A DNA stretch of 64,000 bases from Montifringilla adamsi. Lineage: Eukaryota; Chordata; Aves; Passeriformes; Passeridae. A model generated the notes under the pieces. It saw only the letters and a list, made by a program, of their open reading frames with translations. It made no database searches and was not told the DNA's origin. Positions within the stretch are counted from its first letter, which is position 1; every line of letters starts with the position of its first letter. The translations under genes were made by a program, and so were the position numbers. This document shows positions 23,866-36,625 of the stretch, one piece after another. Where the stretch lies: positions 1,630,248 through 1,694,247 of the forward strand of contig JAGGNK010012114.1 of NCBI GenBank assembly GCA_017590115.1, written 5' to 3'.

Positions 23866-23984
23866 CTGTCAGTCTATCATTGTGACTACTGACACCAGCT
23901 CAAACCAAATTATTATTAGTTTTTGAAGCAAGACAAAGGCTGACTGTCTATGCCAAATGTATTTGACAAATTCTGGCTTATGTG

Positions 23985-24188
23985 CCAGCTACCAGAGGGT
24001 GGCTGGGCACTGGAACAGGTTTCCCAGGGAAGTGGTCACAGCACCCATCCTGACAGAGTTCAAGGTTTATTTGGACAATGTGCTCAGACACATGGTGTGA
24101 CTCTTGAGGCTTTCTGTGTAGAAAGCTGGATTCTATGATCCTTTTTTGGTCCCCTTCCAACTCAGAATATTTCCAGGATTCTGTATGT
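23985..24188 (+). repeat. CR1 LINE 3' end
   Basis: AGAGGGTGGCTGGGCACTGG, GACAGAGTTCAAGG, CTCAGACACATGG and CCCTTCCAACTCAGAATATT follow the same CR1 subfamily as the copy at 6990-7937. Confidence 0.9.
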
Positions 24189-27100
24189 ACTGTCCTAGAC
24201 AAATTAAAGGACTGTGTTACTACAAAAGGTGATAAACATATGAAGAAGGAATGAGCATTAAAAAATAAATTTAAATGTTAAAAACATATATGGACCATAT
24301 AACATAGAAATAGTCTGAAATCAAACCAAAGCTTCAATGAGTTTCCATTTTCCACTGGAACTAAATGGACTAAAAGCTGCCCACCCACTATATTTAAAAG
24401 CCTACAGAAGAGATAAATAAAGCTACTTTACACATGTCACGTAAGGAAGAACCAAGAAGTGATCCAGAGTTTTTATTTTCAACTAAAACTGAAGTTATTC
24501 AGTTAAAAATTAAATTACAAAACTTTTTTTAAATAAAATTTTGAAATAATGTTTTTAAAGTAAAATTGAAGTAGTCAGTTAAAAATTGATTCAGTTCATC
24601 AAAAACTCCAGTAAAAAAAACCTCCACAGCTTTAGTAATATAACTATTATTCCTGGTTACCACATATCTCAAGATTTAGAGCAGAAATATCTCAACCTTT
24701 CAAACTACTTATTTTTTCACTCCAAATTGGAACAAGCTATTGAAACAAAAGAAATTCATGTATCCATGCACAGCTGACAAAAGGACTTCATTCCATCTAG
24801 TGATATACAAAACCCATGAAGTCAGTTCACAGTCCTGCATCATTACTTCCCCAAAATGTTATTTTCTCTCTTCAAAACTAAAGACTATGAAACACACAAA
24901 GGCTGAAGAGGAAGTCAATAACCACAACAAAGACATTTTCTCTACAGACAGCTTTCTGAAAATAGTATTCAGTTATATGAAAATAAAGGGAAAGAGATTA
25001 ATAAATTCACTTTACTACAAGATTTTAATTTTTTTTCTTAACAAAGTAAAATTGAACAGCACCTCAATTCAATTATTATTACTAAAAAAGATTGCTCATG
25101 ACTATATTTGGAGTTTTATGCAATAGGTGTACTTTTTGGATACAATTTAACACAGTAGAACTCCACCATGCATAATCCAAACCATATGGTAACGATGGTA
25201 CTCAGAGCTGTGACTATTTTTAGAGCTTTGAGATGGCTGAATACAGCACAACACCAGAAGCAGAAACAATCTGAACAGGATTCATAGGAGGATCATAAGC
25301 ACAACTGGTCAAATTCAAGGTAGAAATAATTGCAACCAAAATTACAGCTGCTAGCAGTGGCTGACATGAGATGAATAATGTGTTTCCACTACCAACATCA
25401 AAGCAACACAGATGACTGTCTCTAGCTTGTCAGCAGAAATGTCTGACATTTAACCTATAAATGTTCCTAACTGTATTTTGGAAGCTAGTAATTTAATATT
25501 CCACAAAATTTTAACCCCAAAAAGGGCATTTCTGTCTGGCAATTTGACTTGCAGAGATACATATGCACACACGTGTATGTTCTATACAGGTTAATGAAAT
25601 TCGGTCGGCTCTCAGAATTCACAGCTAAAAGAAGAAAACCACATAAACATCACCCAAATATACTCAGGGAAAAAAGTAACTTTTTACAATTTTGTGAACC
25701 AGTTCAGCAGGAGAAATCAAGCTAAAAACTACTACAAAGAAATGGGGTAATACTAGGACTATCAGTACAATAACATATTACATATGTTGCATTGCAACAG
25801 ATAGCAGTATTTGGAACCCAACTCATCCTTCTCCTTTTCAAACACTGTTTTTTCAAAACAGATTTCCTCTGCTGTTTTCCTTCTCAGCTAAAAGTAGACA
25901 CCTGAGCTCAAATCCTGTTGCTAACATTCAGTACAATCAGATGAATTAGGGAAAAAAGGGACAAAAAGAGCAATTTCTAGAATAATACTAATATTACTAA
26001 TAATACTAGCAATGAAGTATTAGATGCAGTGAACAAATCCATAAACTCCTGCAAACACTGAAAGCCCACTCTGGGTTGATGGAACATATTACCAAGGTGT
26101 AATGCTTATAATTATTCACAGATTTAGTTTCTAAGATAGATCAAGCCTTGGGTTGTTCTCTCCACACAGTCTCAGACAAACAGTCACACCATCAGCAATC
26201 CCTAGGGCCTGGTGTGCCTTCTGAGGATGAAGTAGACTCAACGCAGGAACGGCAGGAATGCTTTAAGAGTCAGATCAGTCCCATCACATAACCCATACTA
26301 GTGCTCATAGGCAAGAACATGGTCCTACAGGTGAGCATCTGCTGTCAGGCAATTAACTAAGTGAATGAGAAGACTGACAGAGAAGGCAGGATATGTGCAA
26401 ACATCAGGTTCAGGCTCTCGTTCTGACTGCTCAGTGCAAAACTGTGGAACAAAACAGCGTAACTGATTTGTAGCAATGCCTCTGCCACAAGGCTGCAGCG
26501 AATTCAGTAGCTTCGAAAGCAAACTGATCCAGTGCCTCAGACGAAAGCAGTCTCAGTGTATAGCATGTGAAAGGCTAAATCCAAGAGGGAGCACAGGGAA
26601 AATGTCCTTTACTGAGCCAAAATAAAACATGTAATTGAAAATGCATAATTTTAATTATTTATGGATACATAAAAACCCAGAACAAATAACAATAAAAGAT
26701 CTGCTGTCAATTAAATATTTATTTCAGTTGTAAGTCAAAGAAATCCTCCTAAATGCCACATGGGATTTTATTTTCCACAAGTCAGAACTACTTTAACAAA
26801 ATATTTGGGGATTTACTTAAACTTTCAATCAAATATAAAGTGTATCAGATGTAAAATACTTCTAAGTTTCCTTTAGCACAGTCAATATTAAAGATTTAGG
26901 CTTTAAATGCTAGAATGCCATGACAGTTGCCTTTTAATTAGGGGATAAGGTTACATTCTCCAATTATAGGTCTAAGATAACAAAATAAACATATGGTCGT
27001 TTCCTAAGCACCAGGAGCTATAGTTGCTCAGGATGAACAAAATCTGTGGGCAGACATGAAAGACACTACATCTTTAATTTAAGCATACAGTTTATGCTTA

Positions 27101-28990
27101 AATTTATGCATTTCAACTAATGCTTGAAATCTAGTAAGCATCTGACTTTTGTTCCCTACCATTAAGAAATACCAAGATTTGGGGGATAACCCCAAATTTC
27201 TTCACTTTCAAACAAACACAACAGTATAACATCACATTATGTTAAATCTATTCTGCATGCAATGAAAAGCCCAGCACACAATTAAAATCTACTGTTGAGG
27301 AAGGGACGTCAGCATAAGGAAATGCCTAAAGCTGAATTTAGTTCCTCCATCCTCATATTCTATTGTAACATCCAAGTTCTACCAAAAATTAATTTGGCCT
27401 TCCACCTCTATTTAATACACAATGTCAGATAGCAGTACAGTAAGCCCACGAGCACTGCCACAGCTGGAGGATGTGAGAACTGGACTGATGAATGAAGGCA
27501 AGAAAGCTTAGCTACTCTGGGCTACGCCACCATCTCTAGCTATGCCATCACTTCTTATGCTCCCTGGTACCTGGCTGTGTGCTGTCTCCTATTAAAGATT
27601 ACATGTTCTTTGAGACTTGAGGGATTGCATGGTCACTCTACATTTGTCTGCCTTTTCGTATAGCTGGCGTCCTTGTCCATTAACAGAGCTTTGTGGTGCA
27701 AGAGTAATCCAGTTAAATATAAACATAATGCAGATACACTGGAGTGGGCCCTGGAAGAGGACACATTTGAAGCTTTGTAGACAACATGCAATATTTTATT
27801 CACTAAATACAGACGGTGCCTTTGCAGGTGATAAATGCCAAAGTCAAAGAGAAAGCATCAAAGACATAGAAAGCATTGATCACATAGGAAGCATACATTT
27901 TCATTAGAATAGAAGAGAATAGTTGAGTTAAAAGAGACCTACCATGATCATGCAGGTATGAGTAATTGTTTAAATTTAACACTATACTTATATCCACTTT
28001 TAGAAGACCCCAGCTTCCAACTCATATTTCTATTATCTTCATCATCTCTAAAGGGGAAATTACTTGGATATAATCAATAAATTTTTAAGCAGTGATTTTA
28101 GGAATATAAAGAGCAACAATGAAGATCAAATGGAGGTTGATTTCCTTTGCAAGCATACTACTGTAACTTCATGCATTCAAATAAAATGACAACATGACAC
28201 GTTAGACTACATTGGTATTTTTAAGTCATATAAGGGTTTGTGATAATATAATGTCCTCTGAACTGCATTGTGCAACCAATTTTTGTTACCCCCTAGATTT
28301 CCCAAAGTATTTTTTCTGATTATGCGACGTAACATTTTTTCTACAACTTGTCATTGAAATTACCTATCAAGCCAGACCTTAAACATAAAAATATAAAGGG
28401 AAGGCTCAATAGGAGTGGTAGGAGATATTAAAGAGTTAAGATGAATTTTAAATAACAATTTATTGGAAAAAAAAAAGAAGAAGAAGCAACAGTGAAGCTG
28501 GAAAATTATGTGATTTATTTCAGCGAAGGAATGTATTCTTCAACTAAGATTACCTAATCCCTTATCACACTTATTCAGGAATACTCCTGAGTTTAAAAGT
28601 TCACAACAGCAATCCATAATAGTATGATACCTCTAAGGCAAGTAAAAATAAAAGCACTGCTTTTAATCACCACTCAAGTACTATCAGTGCACAAGCTACA
28701 CAGATAGAACAAGAAGACAGAACTGAGCAGAGCACAATTTTCCGAGATCAAAAGATGGCGTTTGCAAAATTTTGCTTCAGAAAAATTCTGTATTCCAGAC
28801 ATAAGGAAACAATCCACCTACAGCCCTGAATAGTCCCAAATACTGAGCCCAGTTCTGATCCTAGTGAAGGAGCATAAATAGAGAACTGGTTTGAGACAAG
28901 AACAAATGTATTTATTCCTGGCCAAACATAGTTGAACTTCTCCTGATTATATACGCAGACCTTGAGAACATGTGTTCTTCCATATGGGTT
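24189..28990. other. AT-rich intron sequence, nothing recognised
   Basis: 4.8 kb without a repeat family or exon I can support. It contains one 12-bp-arm inverted repeat (27076-27104). Confidence 0.65.
27076..27104. repeat. Short inverted repeat
   Basis: Arms AATTTAAGCATA and TATGCTTAAATT are perfect complements around a 5-base loop. AT-rich; may be chance. Confidence 0.6.
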
Positions 28991-28999
28991 GCATATAAA

Positions 29000-29567
29000 G
29001 GGCAGGTCTGTCCCACCCTGCTTTGCACTGGGGTGACCTCACCTTGAGGCCTGTGTGCAGTTTTGGGCACCACAATGTAAGAATGATCTAAAACTATTAG
29101 AAAGTGTTCAAAGGAGAAGTATGAAGATGGTGAGGAGCCTTGAGAGGAAGCCATAGGAGGTGCAGCTGAGGTCATTTGGTCTGTTCAGCCTGGAGAAGAG
29201 GAGACTGAGGGAAGCCTTCATTCTAGTTCTGCAGTTTCCCTGTGAGGGGAAGCAGATGGGCAGGCACTGATCTCTTTTCCATGGTGACCAGTGACAGGAC
29301 TTGAGAGAATGGCATGAAACTCTGCCAGAGGAGGTTTAGGTTTGATATCTAGAAAAGGTTTTTCAGCTAGAGGGTGGTTGGGCACAGGCTTCCCAGGGAA
29401 ATGGTCACAGCACCAAGCCTGACAGATCTCAAGAAGTGTTAGGACAGTGCTCTGATACAGGCTGCAATTCTTGGGGCTGTCCTGTGCAGGACCTGGAGCT
29501 GGATTTTGATGATTCTCATGCTTATCTACTGACTTGGGATTTTCTACACTTCTATAATTCTATTATT
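29000..29567 (+). repeat. CR1 LINE, 3' part
   Basis: GTTTTGGGCACCACAATG, GGTCTGTTCAGCCTGGAGAA, GTGACCAGTGACAGGACTTG and a diverged 3' end near TTCTATAATTCTATT. Same subfamily as 6990-7937. Confidence 0.92.
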
Positions 29568-29599
29568 CAATCCCATGGAGCCTTAAGAGAGATGCACAA

Positions 29600-30190
29600 T
29601 TTGCACAATTTCTGCAGCCCAGAAAGCCAAACATGTCCAAACCAAAAGCAGAGTGACCACCAGGTCAAGGGAGGAGATTCTGCCCCTCTATTCTGCTCTC
29701 ATAAGATTTCAGCTCAAATAGTGTGACCAGTTCTAGGATCCTCAGCACAGAAAAGGACCTGTTGGAATGGGTCTGCAGGAAGGCCATGAAAATAACTAGA
29801 GAGAGGGAAAAACTTCCTTACAAGAAAAGGCCGAGAGAGTCAGGGGTGTTCAATCTGAAGAAGAGTCCAAGGAGACCTTACACAGCTTTTCAATACTTCG
29901 GAGGGGGCTTACAAGAAAGATGGGGACAGATTTTAGTAGGGACTGTAGAGATACAACAAAACATAACAGTTAGTTAGTTTAAACTAGACATAGGGAATAA
30001 TTTTTTTGCAACTGGGTGGTGAAACACTGGAACAAGTTGGCAAGTTGTCATCTGCCAACTACCCCTGCCAACATTCAAGGTCAGGTTGGACTGGGTTCTC
30101 AGCAACCTGAGCTGGTTGAAGACACCCCTCCTTATTGCAAGGGATTTAGACTAGATGACCTTTCAAATTCCCTATGATACTATGATACTG
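29600..30190 (+). repeat. CR1 LINE, 3' part, different subfamily
   Basis: GCCCAGAAAGCCAAACATGT, GGGTCTGCAGGAAGGCCATG, GTGAAACACTGGAACAAG and the terminal TTCCCTATGATACTATGATA. It lies directly downstream of another CR1 in the same orientation, but the 3' UTR differs. Confidence 0.9.
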
Positions 30191-32749
30191 AAGAAGTCAT
30201 GTGGAAGCAGGTAATAATATATGGTTCATGGAGTCTTCTACTTCCATGAAATTAATGGAAAATTCATCACAACCTCAGGCATTTTAACATCAAATATATT
30301 TAACTTCTACAAAGACTGACATCTGTAAGATGTGTGTCAGCATACAGAGAGTGAAGATAAAGCATGCTTATTGAGACACAGTTCCTCATGGTTTTGGGTT
30401 TTTTTTTTTTTTAGCACACTGAATAATACTTCAGATAACTTCCTGCAAGTATTACCCTACTGCCTGTGAGCTGCAGTAACATAAAAGCAAGCTTTGCCAT
30501 TGATATCTGTGTGTCTAAGACAGATACCCATCTAAGGTGTCTACCCACCTTAGTGCAAGGAGTGTCTATTTGGCTGCTGGAAGCATCTCCTGGCTTTTTA
30601 AATTCTGGTCCATTTAGTTGTCTCATCAACAACCATTACATTAGTATTAAAAGAGAGAGATTCTACTCCTTCATTTCCAAAATAACATAGCAACCTAGCA
30701 AGAAGAAACTAATATTCAGGCTACTGAGTAATCTGACAAACTGAAGAGTTGTTTTTACCGTAATCCAACTGGAAAGGCATCTGCTCACTGCAAACCACCT
30801 CAGATTTCTTACTAAAAAACATTCTTCCCACTCAATAATTTTATATTCCTTCAATATTCAAGCATAAAGAAACAGGGACTCCAAGCACTCAGCCAGAAAT
30901 ATGCACTTGAGCATTTTGGAGTAAGGCCTAGAAAAATAAAGTTGTTTGTTTCACTTAGCCTTGAAAGAGAAACCTTAGGAGTTGAAAATTAATAACTTTT
31001 ATTTCAAAACAGCCACAGCATATGATTCAAGCACTGTAAAAAAGTTAATACAGTGTCTGCTTAACTTTGATGACAGGATCAAAACAAATAAGAGGTCAAC
31101 TGATCTGTTCAAGCATATTTAATTGGCTGTAGTTGATTAATTTATGGTTTTATTCCCTTTGAAGTACTACATGGTTATTTGTTCTTAATATGAAATATCC
31201 CACAGTCATGCAAAATTAATACACTTATCTCATTGCAATCTTGCTTATATGGCAACCGTTTCAGTATTTCAGACCAGCTAACTCCTTCTATATGCTTTAG
31301 GATTTACTGACGTGCAGATCAAATCCAGATCAAACCACCTCCCTTTGTAAATAATGCATGTACATATATGTGTAAAAGCAGGGAAAGACAGGGCAAAAAC
31401 CTCACTAGAAGACAGAGCAAGAATAAACACTATCTCCATTATCACAACTTGTTTCTACAATACCACTGTTGGTAGAGATCTCCAGCAGGACAGTGCCCAC
31501 AATGGACACCCTGTGTTTGGGGTGAAACACACAGCTGCTGCCTTGGATGTAGTCCCAGACAAACTGCAAGAAAAGCAGGCGGTGGGATTTACTTCAACTT
31601 CTAATGTCTTAACTTTTGCACTAGAAGTGGAATCGGGTCTGGCTTTGCCACTTTCCAGTTGTCACCTGATGCCAGTAAGAAAAGCATTGTGTTATCCAGG
31701 TACCACACACAGAGGTACAGCTTCTGCTGAGTGTGCTGCAGCAGCATCCTCTCCCCTTCACTGTGACAAGCTGTTATATTTGCACACAGGGACCACAGAG
31801 TAACTTTAACCATTAATGTCTATAAGCTCATTCCTTTTTTAGTAATTTTCCATATTAAAAAAAGAGGCTCTACCTGTGAGAGGAGATTAAATGAAACAAT
31901 GCACTATTCATTCTTAGCCATTTTTTTGTTAATGGCCATTAAACTAGTCAAGCACGGAAAATAGCCTGTAGTTCTACTTCTTTCTACTGCTGCTTTCATG
32001 ACACTTACCTAAGATGTGGAGTACTACTTCCTGCCAGCCACTGGCCCTACTTGGGCATGAGGGCTGCTCCCTTCACTTGTTTAAAAACAGTCTTTAAATG
32101 GAAGCATGAAGTTCTGCTTCTTCCTTTATACTGCTCTGTGAATATGTATTTATTGTCATGTTACATTCAGTTACTATTTGTTCTCAAAATGGATTTGTTC
32201 AGTCTTCCCGTTAAACATTTTTGTGACAGCATGACTCTAAAATAACAAAGTGTTTCTGTTTAGCACAGAAAATAACAATTCTCAAATCTCTATTACAAGA
32301 GAAATAATAATGTCCATTTGAAATTACCTACCTGTAAGTTTAAAGACCTGTCACCCAGAGGCACAAGAAATAGTTGCAAATAAAGCAATCTACTTAAAGT
32401 GTGAAATTCTTATCATTCATGTATGAAATGGCCACTTCCCACAGAAAAGACCAGCATCACCTCCATGAAATATAATTCATTTTCTCAAATGAAATGTTCT
32501 TGTAATTTCAAAAAGGACACTTGAGGTAAACACTGCACTTACAAGAAAAAACTGGAACAGCAAAAACTCAATTAAAAAATTACTTTCCATCAACAAAAAT
32601 TGATTTTTATAAAAGAGAAAAATTCATTTTCTCAAAGAAAAAAAATTAAAAATGAGCAAAGACATTTTTAATAGTTTTATATATCCTCAAAAATGACCAG
32701 CAGATAGATCAACATTATCACCCAAAACAGCAGCATGAAAAAGGCTGAA
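30191..32749. other. Intron sequence, nothing recognised
   Basis: Includes a T run (about 30400-30412) and a 149-codon plus-strand frame (31354-31803) with no recognisable domain. I see no repeat family. Confidence 0.6.
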
Positions 32750-33040
32750 AGGGTTTGCCCAAGTTCATTTAGCTCAACCCTTCTGCTCACAAAGTTCAGG
32801 TACAGCAGTTTAAATCCAGGACTGCACCCAGCTGGTTTCTGAATATCTCTAAGAATGGACACTCCAAAATTTCCCTGGGCTATGTGGTCGAGTATGTTAC
32901 CAGCCTCACAGTGAAAAAGCATTTCCTTGTGTTTAGATGGAATTTCATGTGCTTCACTTTGTGCCAATGGCTCTCATTCTGTCAGCGTGCACTGCAGAAG
33001 TCTTCATGGAGAAGAGCCTCACTCTTCTTCACTCTATCTC
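32750..33040 (-). repeat. CR1 LINE fragment
   Basis: On the plus strand it reads GCATTTCCTTGTGTTTAGAT then GGAATTTCATGTGCTTCACT, the reverse complement of the CR1 3' region. It abuts an oppositely oriented CR1. Confidence 0.8.
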
Positions 33041-33330
33041 AGTCTGGAAAAGAGAGGGCTTAGGGATTACCTTACTGTGGCCTTCTAGTTCCTGAAGGAT
33101 GCCTACAAGAATGATGGAGAGGGACTATTAATAAGTTAGTGACAGGAGAAGAGCAATGATTTCAAACAGAAAGAGGGTAGGCTTAGATTAGATATTAGGA
33201 AGAAATTCTTCAATGTGAAGGTGGTGAAGCACTAGAACAGGTTGTGAAAAAAGTGGCGGATGCCCCATCCTGGAAGGCTTGAGGTCTAGCTGGATGGGAA
33301 GAATCTCAGGCAGTGAAAGTTGTTCCTCCC
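33041..33330 (+). repeat. CR1 LINE fragment
   Basis: GATATTAGGAAGAAATTCTT and GTGGTGAAGCACTAGAACAG are CR1 sense sequence; the 3' end is lost. It is wedged between two minus-strand copies. Confidence 0.82.
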
Positions 33331-34534
33331 CATCACTCGAGGCAGAGAACTATCGAGGTGGGAAGAGACCTTTAAGGTCATTAAGTGCAACCATCAACTC
33401 AGCACCACCGCTGTAATTCCTAAACCACATGATCCAGATCTCTCTTAAACACTTCCAGGGATGGTGACTGCACCACCACCCTGGGCAACTTATCCCAATG
33501 CCTGACCCTGCTAAGAGGGAAACAAATTTCTAATATCTAAGCTAAATCTCCTTTGTCTCAGTTTAAGGCATTTCCTCTGGTTCTCTCACTGGAGGCATGG
33601 GAAGGGACCAGGCCCACCTCACCACAACCTCCAGAGAGCTGTGGAGACCCATTAGGTTTCTCTCTCTCCTTGAGACTAAGCAAACCCATCTCCCTCAGGA
33701 GTTCCTCATAAAACATGTTTTCTAGACCTTCCAAGATCCTTGGAAGGTCTAGAAAACCTGTCCCTGGATGTGCTCCAGCACTTCCATGTCCTTTTTAAAG
33801 TGAGGGGCCCAGAACTGAACTCCAGGTGTGGCCTCATCACTGCTGAGTACAGCAGATGAGCACACACACTGGCTGATCAATCAGCACCCAGGTCCTTCTG
33901 CTGAGCAGCTTTCAAGACTCTTCTGCCCAAGATGGTGGTTCTGCCGGGGATTACTGCAATCCCAATGCAGAATCTGCACCTGAACATCCTGCAGTATCCT
34001 CAGCCCACTGACCAAGTCTGTTCAGGTCTTTCTGCAGAGACTTCCTAGACTCCAGCAGATCAACACGCCCACACAAATTGGTGCCATCTGCAAATTCACT
34101 GAGACTATCCCCAATCCCCACGTCCAGATCATCAATAAAGATGTTAAACAGGACTGCCCCTAAAACTGAGCCCTGGGGAACACTGCTAGGGACAAAGTGA
34201 TAACTGGATTTGCTCCATTCACCACAACTCTCTGGGCCCAGCCATCCAGCCTGTTTTTTACCCATTGAAGAATACACCCATCCAAGCCAGCTTTTCTATG
34301 TGAGGACACTGTGGGAGATGGAGAATGCTTTACTGAATTCTAGTGAGACGACATCCACAGCTTTCCCTTCAACTACTAAGCAGGTCACTTTGTCACAGAA
34401 GGTGAATCAGGTTGGCTAAGCAGGAGCTTCATTTCATAACGCCATGATGGCTGGGCATGATTCCCTGCTTGTCCTGCATGTGCCATGCAGCAGTACTCAG
34501 GATGATCTCTTCCATGACCTTGCCCAGGACTTGA
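33331..34534 (-). repeat. CR1 LINE, 3' half including reverse transcriptase remnant
   Basis: The minus strand encodes [20 protein letters not shown], followed by FADGTN where active CR1 has FADD. The reverse transcriptase is therefore missing one catalytic aspartate. The 3' UTR follows toward 33331. The 5' continuation is separated by an insertion and resumes near 35285. Confidence 0.9.
33717..33757. repeat. Perfect 19-bp inverted repeat with 3-base loop
   Basis: GTTTTCTAGACCTTCCAAG, ATC, CTTGGAAGGTCTAGAAAAC: the arms are exact reverse complements. It lies inside the minus-strand CR1, and the CR1 consensus as I know it has no such palindrome. Confidence 0.97.
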
Positions 34535-34633
34535 CCTTGCCAAGGCTAGGATGCTCTGCCCTGGAATGTGGTTCAGCCACTGGACTACATCCTATTTGCA
34601 AGGCTCTCAGTAGTGGATTGAGAGGGGGAATCG

Positions 34634-35115
34634 TGTGTTGGTTTTGGTGTTGAATTATGCTAAAACCAGTCTGGTTCACTAAACCCAAATTAACATCCTG
34701 ATTACTGAGGCAACTGGAGACATGTGACTGGCAATCAATCACTTCATACTATAAAAGTCCAGTCTACTCTCATGGTTAGGTTCTTCTAACATATTTCCTC
34801 TTGCAGTATGTATGAAGTTTCCTCCTCTAAAGTGGGAATGTCGCTTCAAGGATACTCCTTGAGGCTGAAAGAGATATACCCACAAGCATTGGTGTGGTGA
34901 ATTACATCAATCTCTACTTAATAATTGTTTCTTTTTGCTAGCTTTAATATCATTCCTTTGATACAGTGCAGTATCCTATTTTATACTATATTCTACTAGA
35001 CTAGATTAGATTTTATGCTGTGTAGTAAATGATTCTGATTAAGATATTTTGTCCGATCATTTGTCATCATAAATAACATATATGTCTGAGTTGCCACCTT
35101 TAATTCTGTGAGACA
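34634..35115 (+). mobile_element. Probable solo LTR inserted in CR1
   Basis: It starts TGTGTTGGTTTTGGTG. It has CATACTATAAAAGTCC, a TATA element at a spacing usual for an LTR promoter, and a T/A-rich 3' part (GTAGTAAATGATTCTG) ending near GAGACA. It resembles a bird LTR family from memory. Boundaries are uncertain and the full insertion in the CR1 seems longer (about 34535-35284). I could not identify a target-site duplication. Confidence 0.5.
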
Positions 35116-35284
35116 AACTTATTTAAACTGTTGACAAAAGACTGGGGCTAAGACTGAATTCAGCTGCATTCAGGCCCCTCTTATGAGGAGTTTAGAAAGC
35201 AAGGAGGTTCTTTCTGCACCTCATGACTCAACGGGACAGCTACTCTAATAAACTTCATCTGAAGCTCCCACTCCCATCCATGGC

Positions 35285-35600
35285 AGGCTGACAAGGCTAT
35301 AGTTCTCTGGATTATCTTGTAAATGGGCACTATATTTGCTAATTTCCAGTCAGCTGGAACTTCTCCACTAAAACAGGACTGCTGTTAAATGATTGAGAGT
35401 GATTTGGCAAGTTCTTTTGCCAGTTCCCTCATTATTCTGGGGTGTAGCCCACCATGGCCCACGTTCCTTAAGGTACCTCCCAACCCAGACCTTTCTACAA
35501 TTCTCTGATCATCAAGTGCTTTCCAACTCTTCTTTCCAGGGCTGCACCCATGGGATTCTTTCAAGCAGGACTCTGAAGTTATGTATGGAATAGTATTGGT
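35285..35600 (-). repeat. CR1 LINE, upstream continuation of the split minus-strand copy
   Basis: The minus strand encodes GGLHPRIMRELAKELAKSLS, a conserved CR1 reverse-transcriptase segment. The plus strand has GGCAGGCTGACAAGGCTATA then GTTCTCTGGATTATC. This matches the part of CR1 missing from 33331-34534. Confidence 0.85.
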
Positions 35601-36531
35601 GGCTTTTATACTAACAATGACTTCTTCCTCTAAGTATTTATTTTCTATTATTTTGCTAGTTTGTAAATGTGTGTGAAACTCAGTAATAGGAAATTTATAT
35701 TTCAAACAGGATATCATAACACGAGTAATGTAAGATATCCAACACTGAGAACTAAATCCCAGGCAGAGGTGAGGACTAATTTTGCATTTTTTTCAGGTTG
35801 GCAGGGTTTCAATGCTTTTTCATTCTCATGTCCTTTTTATATATTGAAGTATTTAGCAGAGATAAGAACAAAAAAGAGATAATGCTGTTTAAAGGCTTTT
35901 CAACAGATGTAGAAACAGAAATACCTATCAAAAGAATTGTTTGCATAATCATGAGACAAACAAGCTGCAATTAGATTGTACTTATAATTTCATTACGCTG
36001 CTCATTATGACCAAGATATCCTGTTTGTTCTGCCTGTTCAAACAGAAAAAAGCCCAACCCTTTATGAAAGCAATTCTTTAATAGTGTTTCAGAAGGAAGC
36101 TGTAGCTGGTAAACACATGTTCTTATGGGAAATTGCCATAATCCTGACTATATCCCAGCAGGCCCTGAAAATATTTCTCACAAAGTCTCTTACATAAAAT
36201 CTACAACATATGTAGAGCACACCGTACTTCACATCCTTTTAAGGAACTTGCAAGATTAAGGAAGAGGACATTACTCTTGCTTTTCCTTCCAAATGTCTAC
36301 CTCTTGTAACAGGTATTCTATAATATTTATTTTCTCTCCTATTTTCATGGTTTCTGCACAACCATGAATCTGTAAAAGAGGTTGTGAAAGTTTACAACTA
36401 GACCGCCTATTGACAGCGTCTTACTGTCGGCTTCTTATGCAGCCTATCCAAAACACAGACTATTGATAAATGCATTTCATTACGTTTGTACCACTAAGCT
36501 CCAACCATTCTTCCAGGGCAATTATCAGAGA

Positions 36532-36625
36532 AATCAATACAGCTGCTATTTTTTATGTGGTTGCTAAGAGGTTCTGAAAATCAATACAGTAGTTATTTTT
36601 TATATGGTTGCTAAGAGATTTTGAA
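36532..36625. repeat. 47-bp tandem duplication
   Basis: AATCAATACAGCTGCTATTT... and AATCAATACAGTAGTTATTT... are consecutive copies with the shared core TGGTTGCTAAGAG and a few substitutions. Confidence 0.9.

Noticed and set aside
31354..31803. 149-codon plus-strand frame
   Set aside because: No recognisable domain, splice context or codon bias that I can see; a frame this long is expected by chance in 64 kb.
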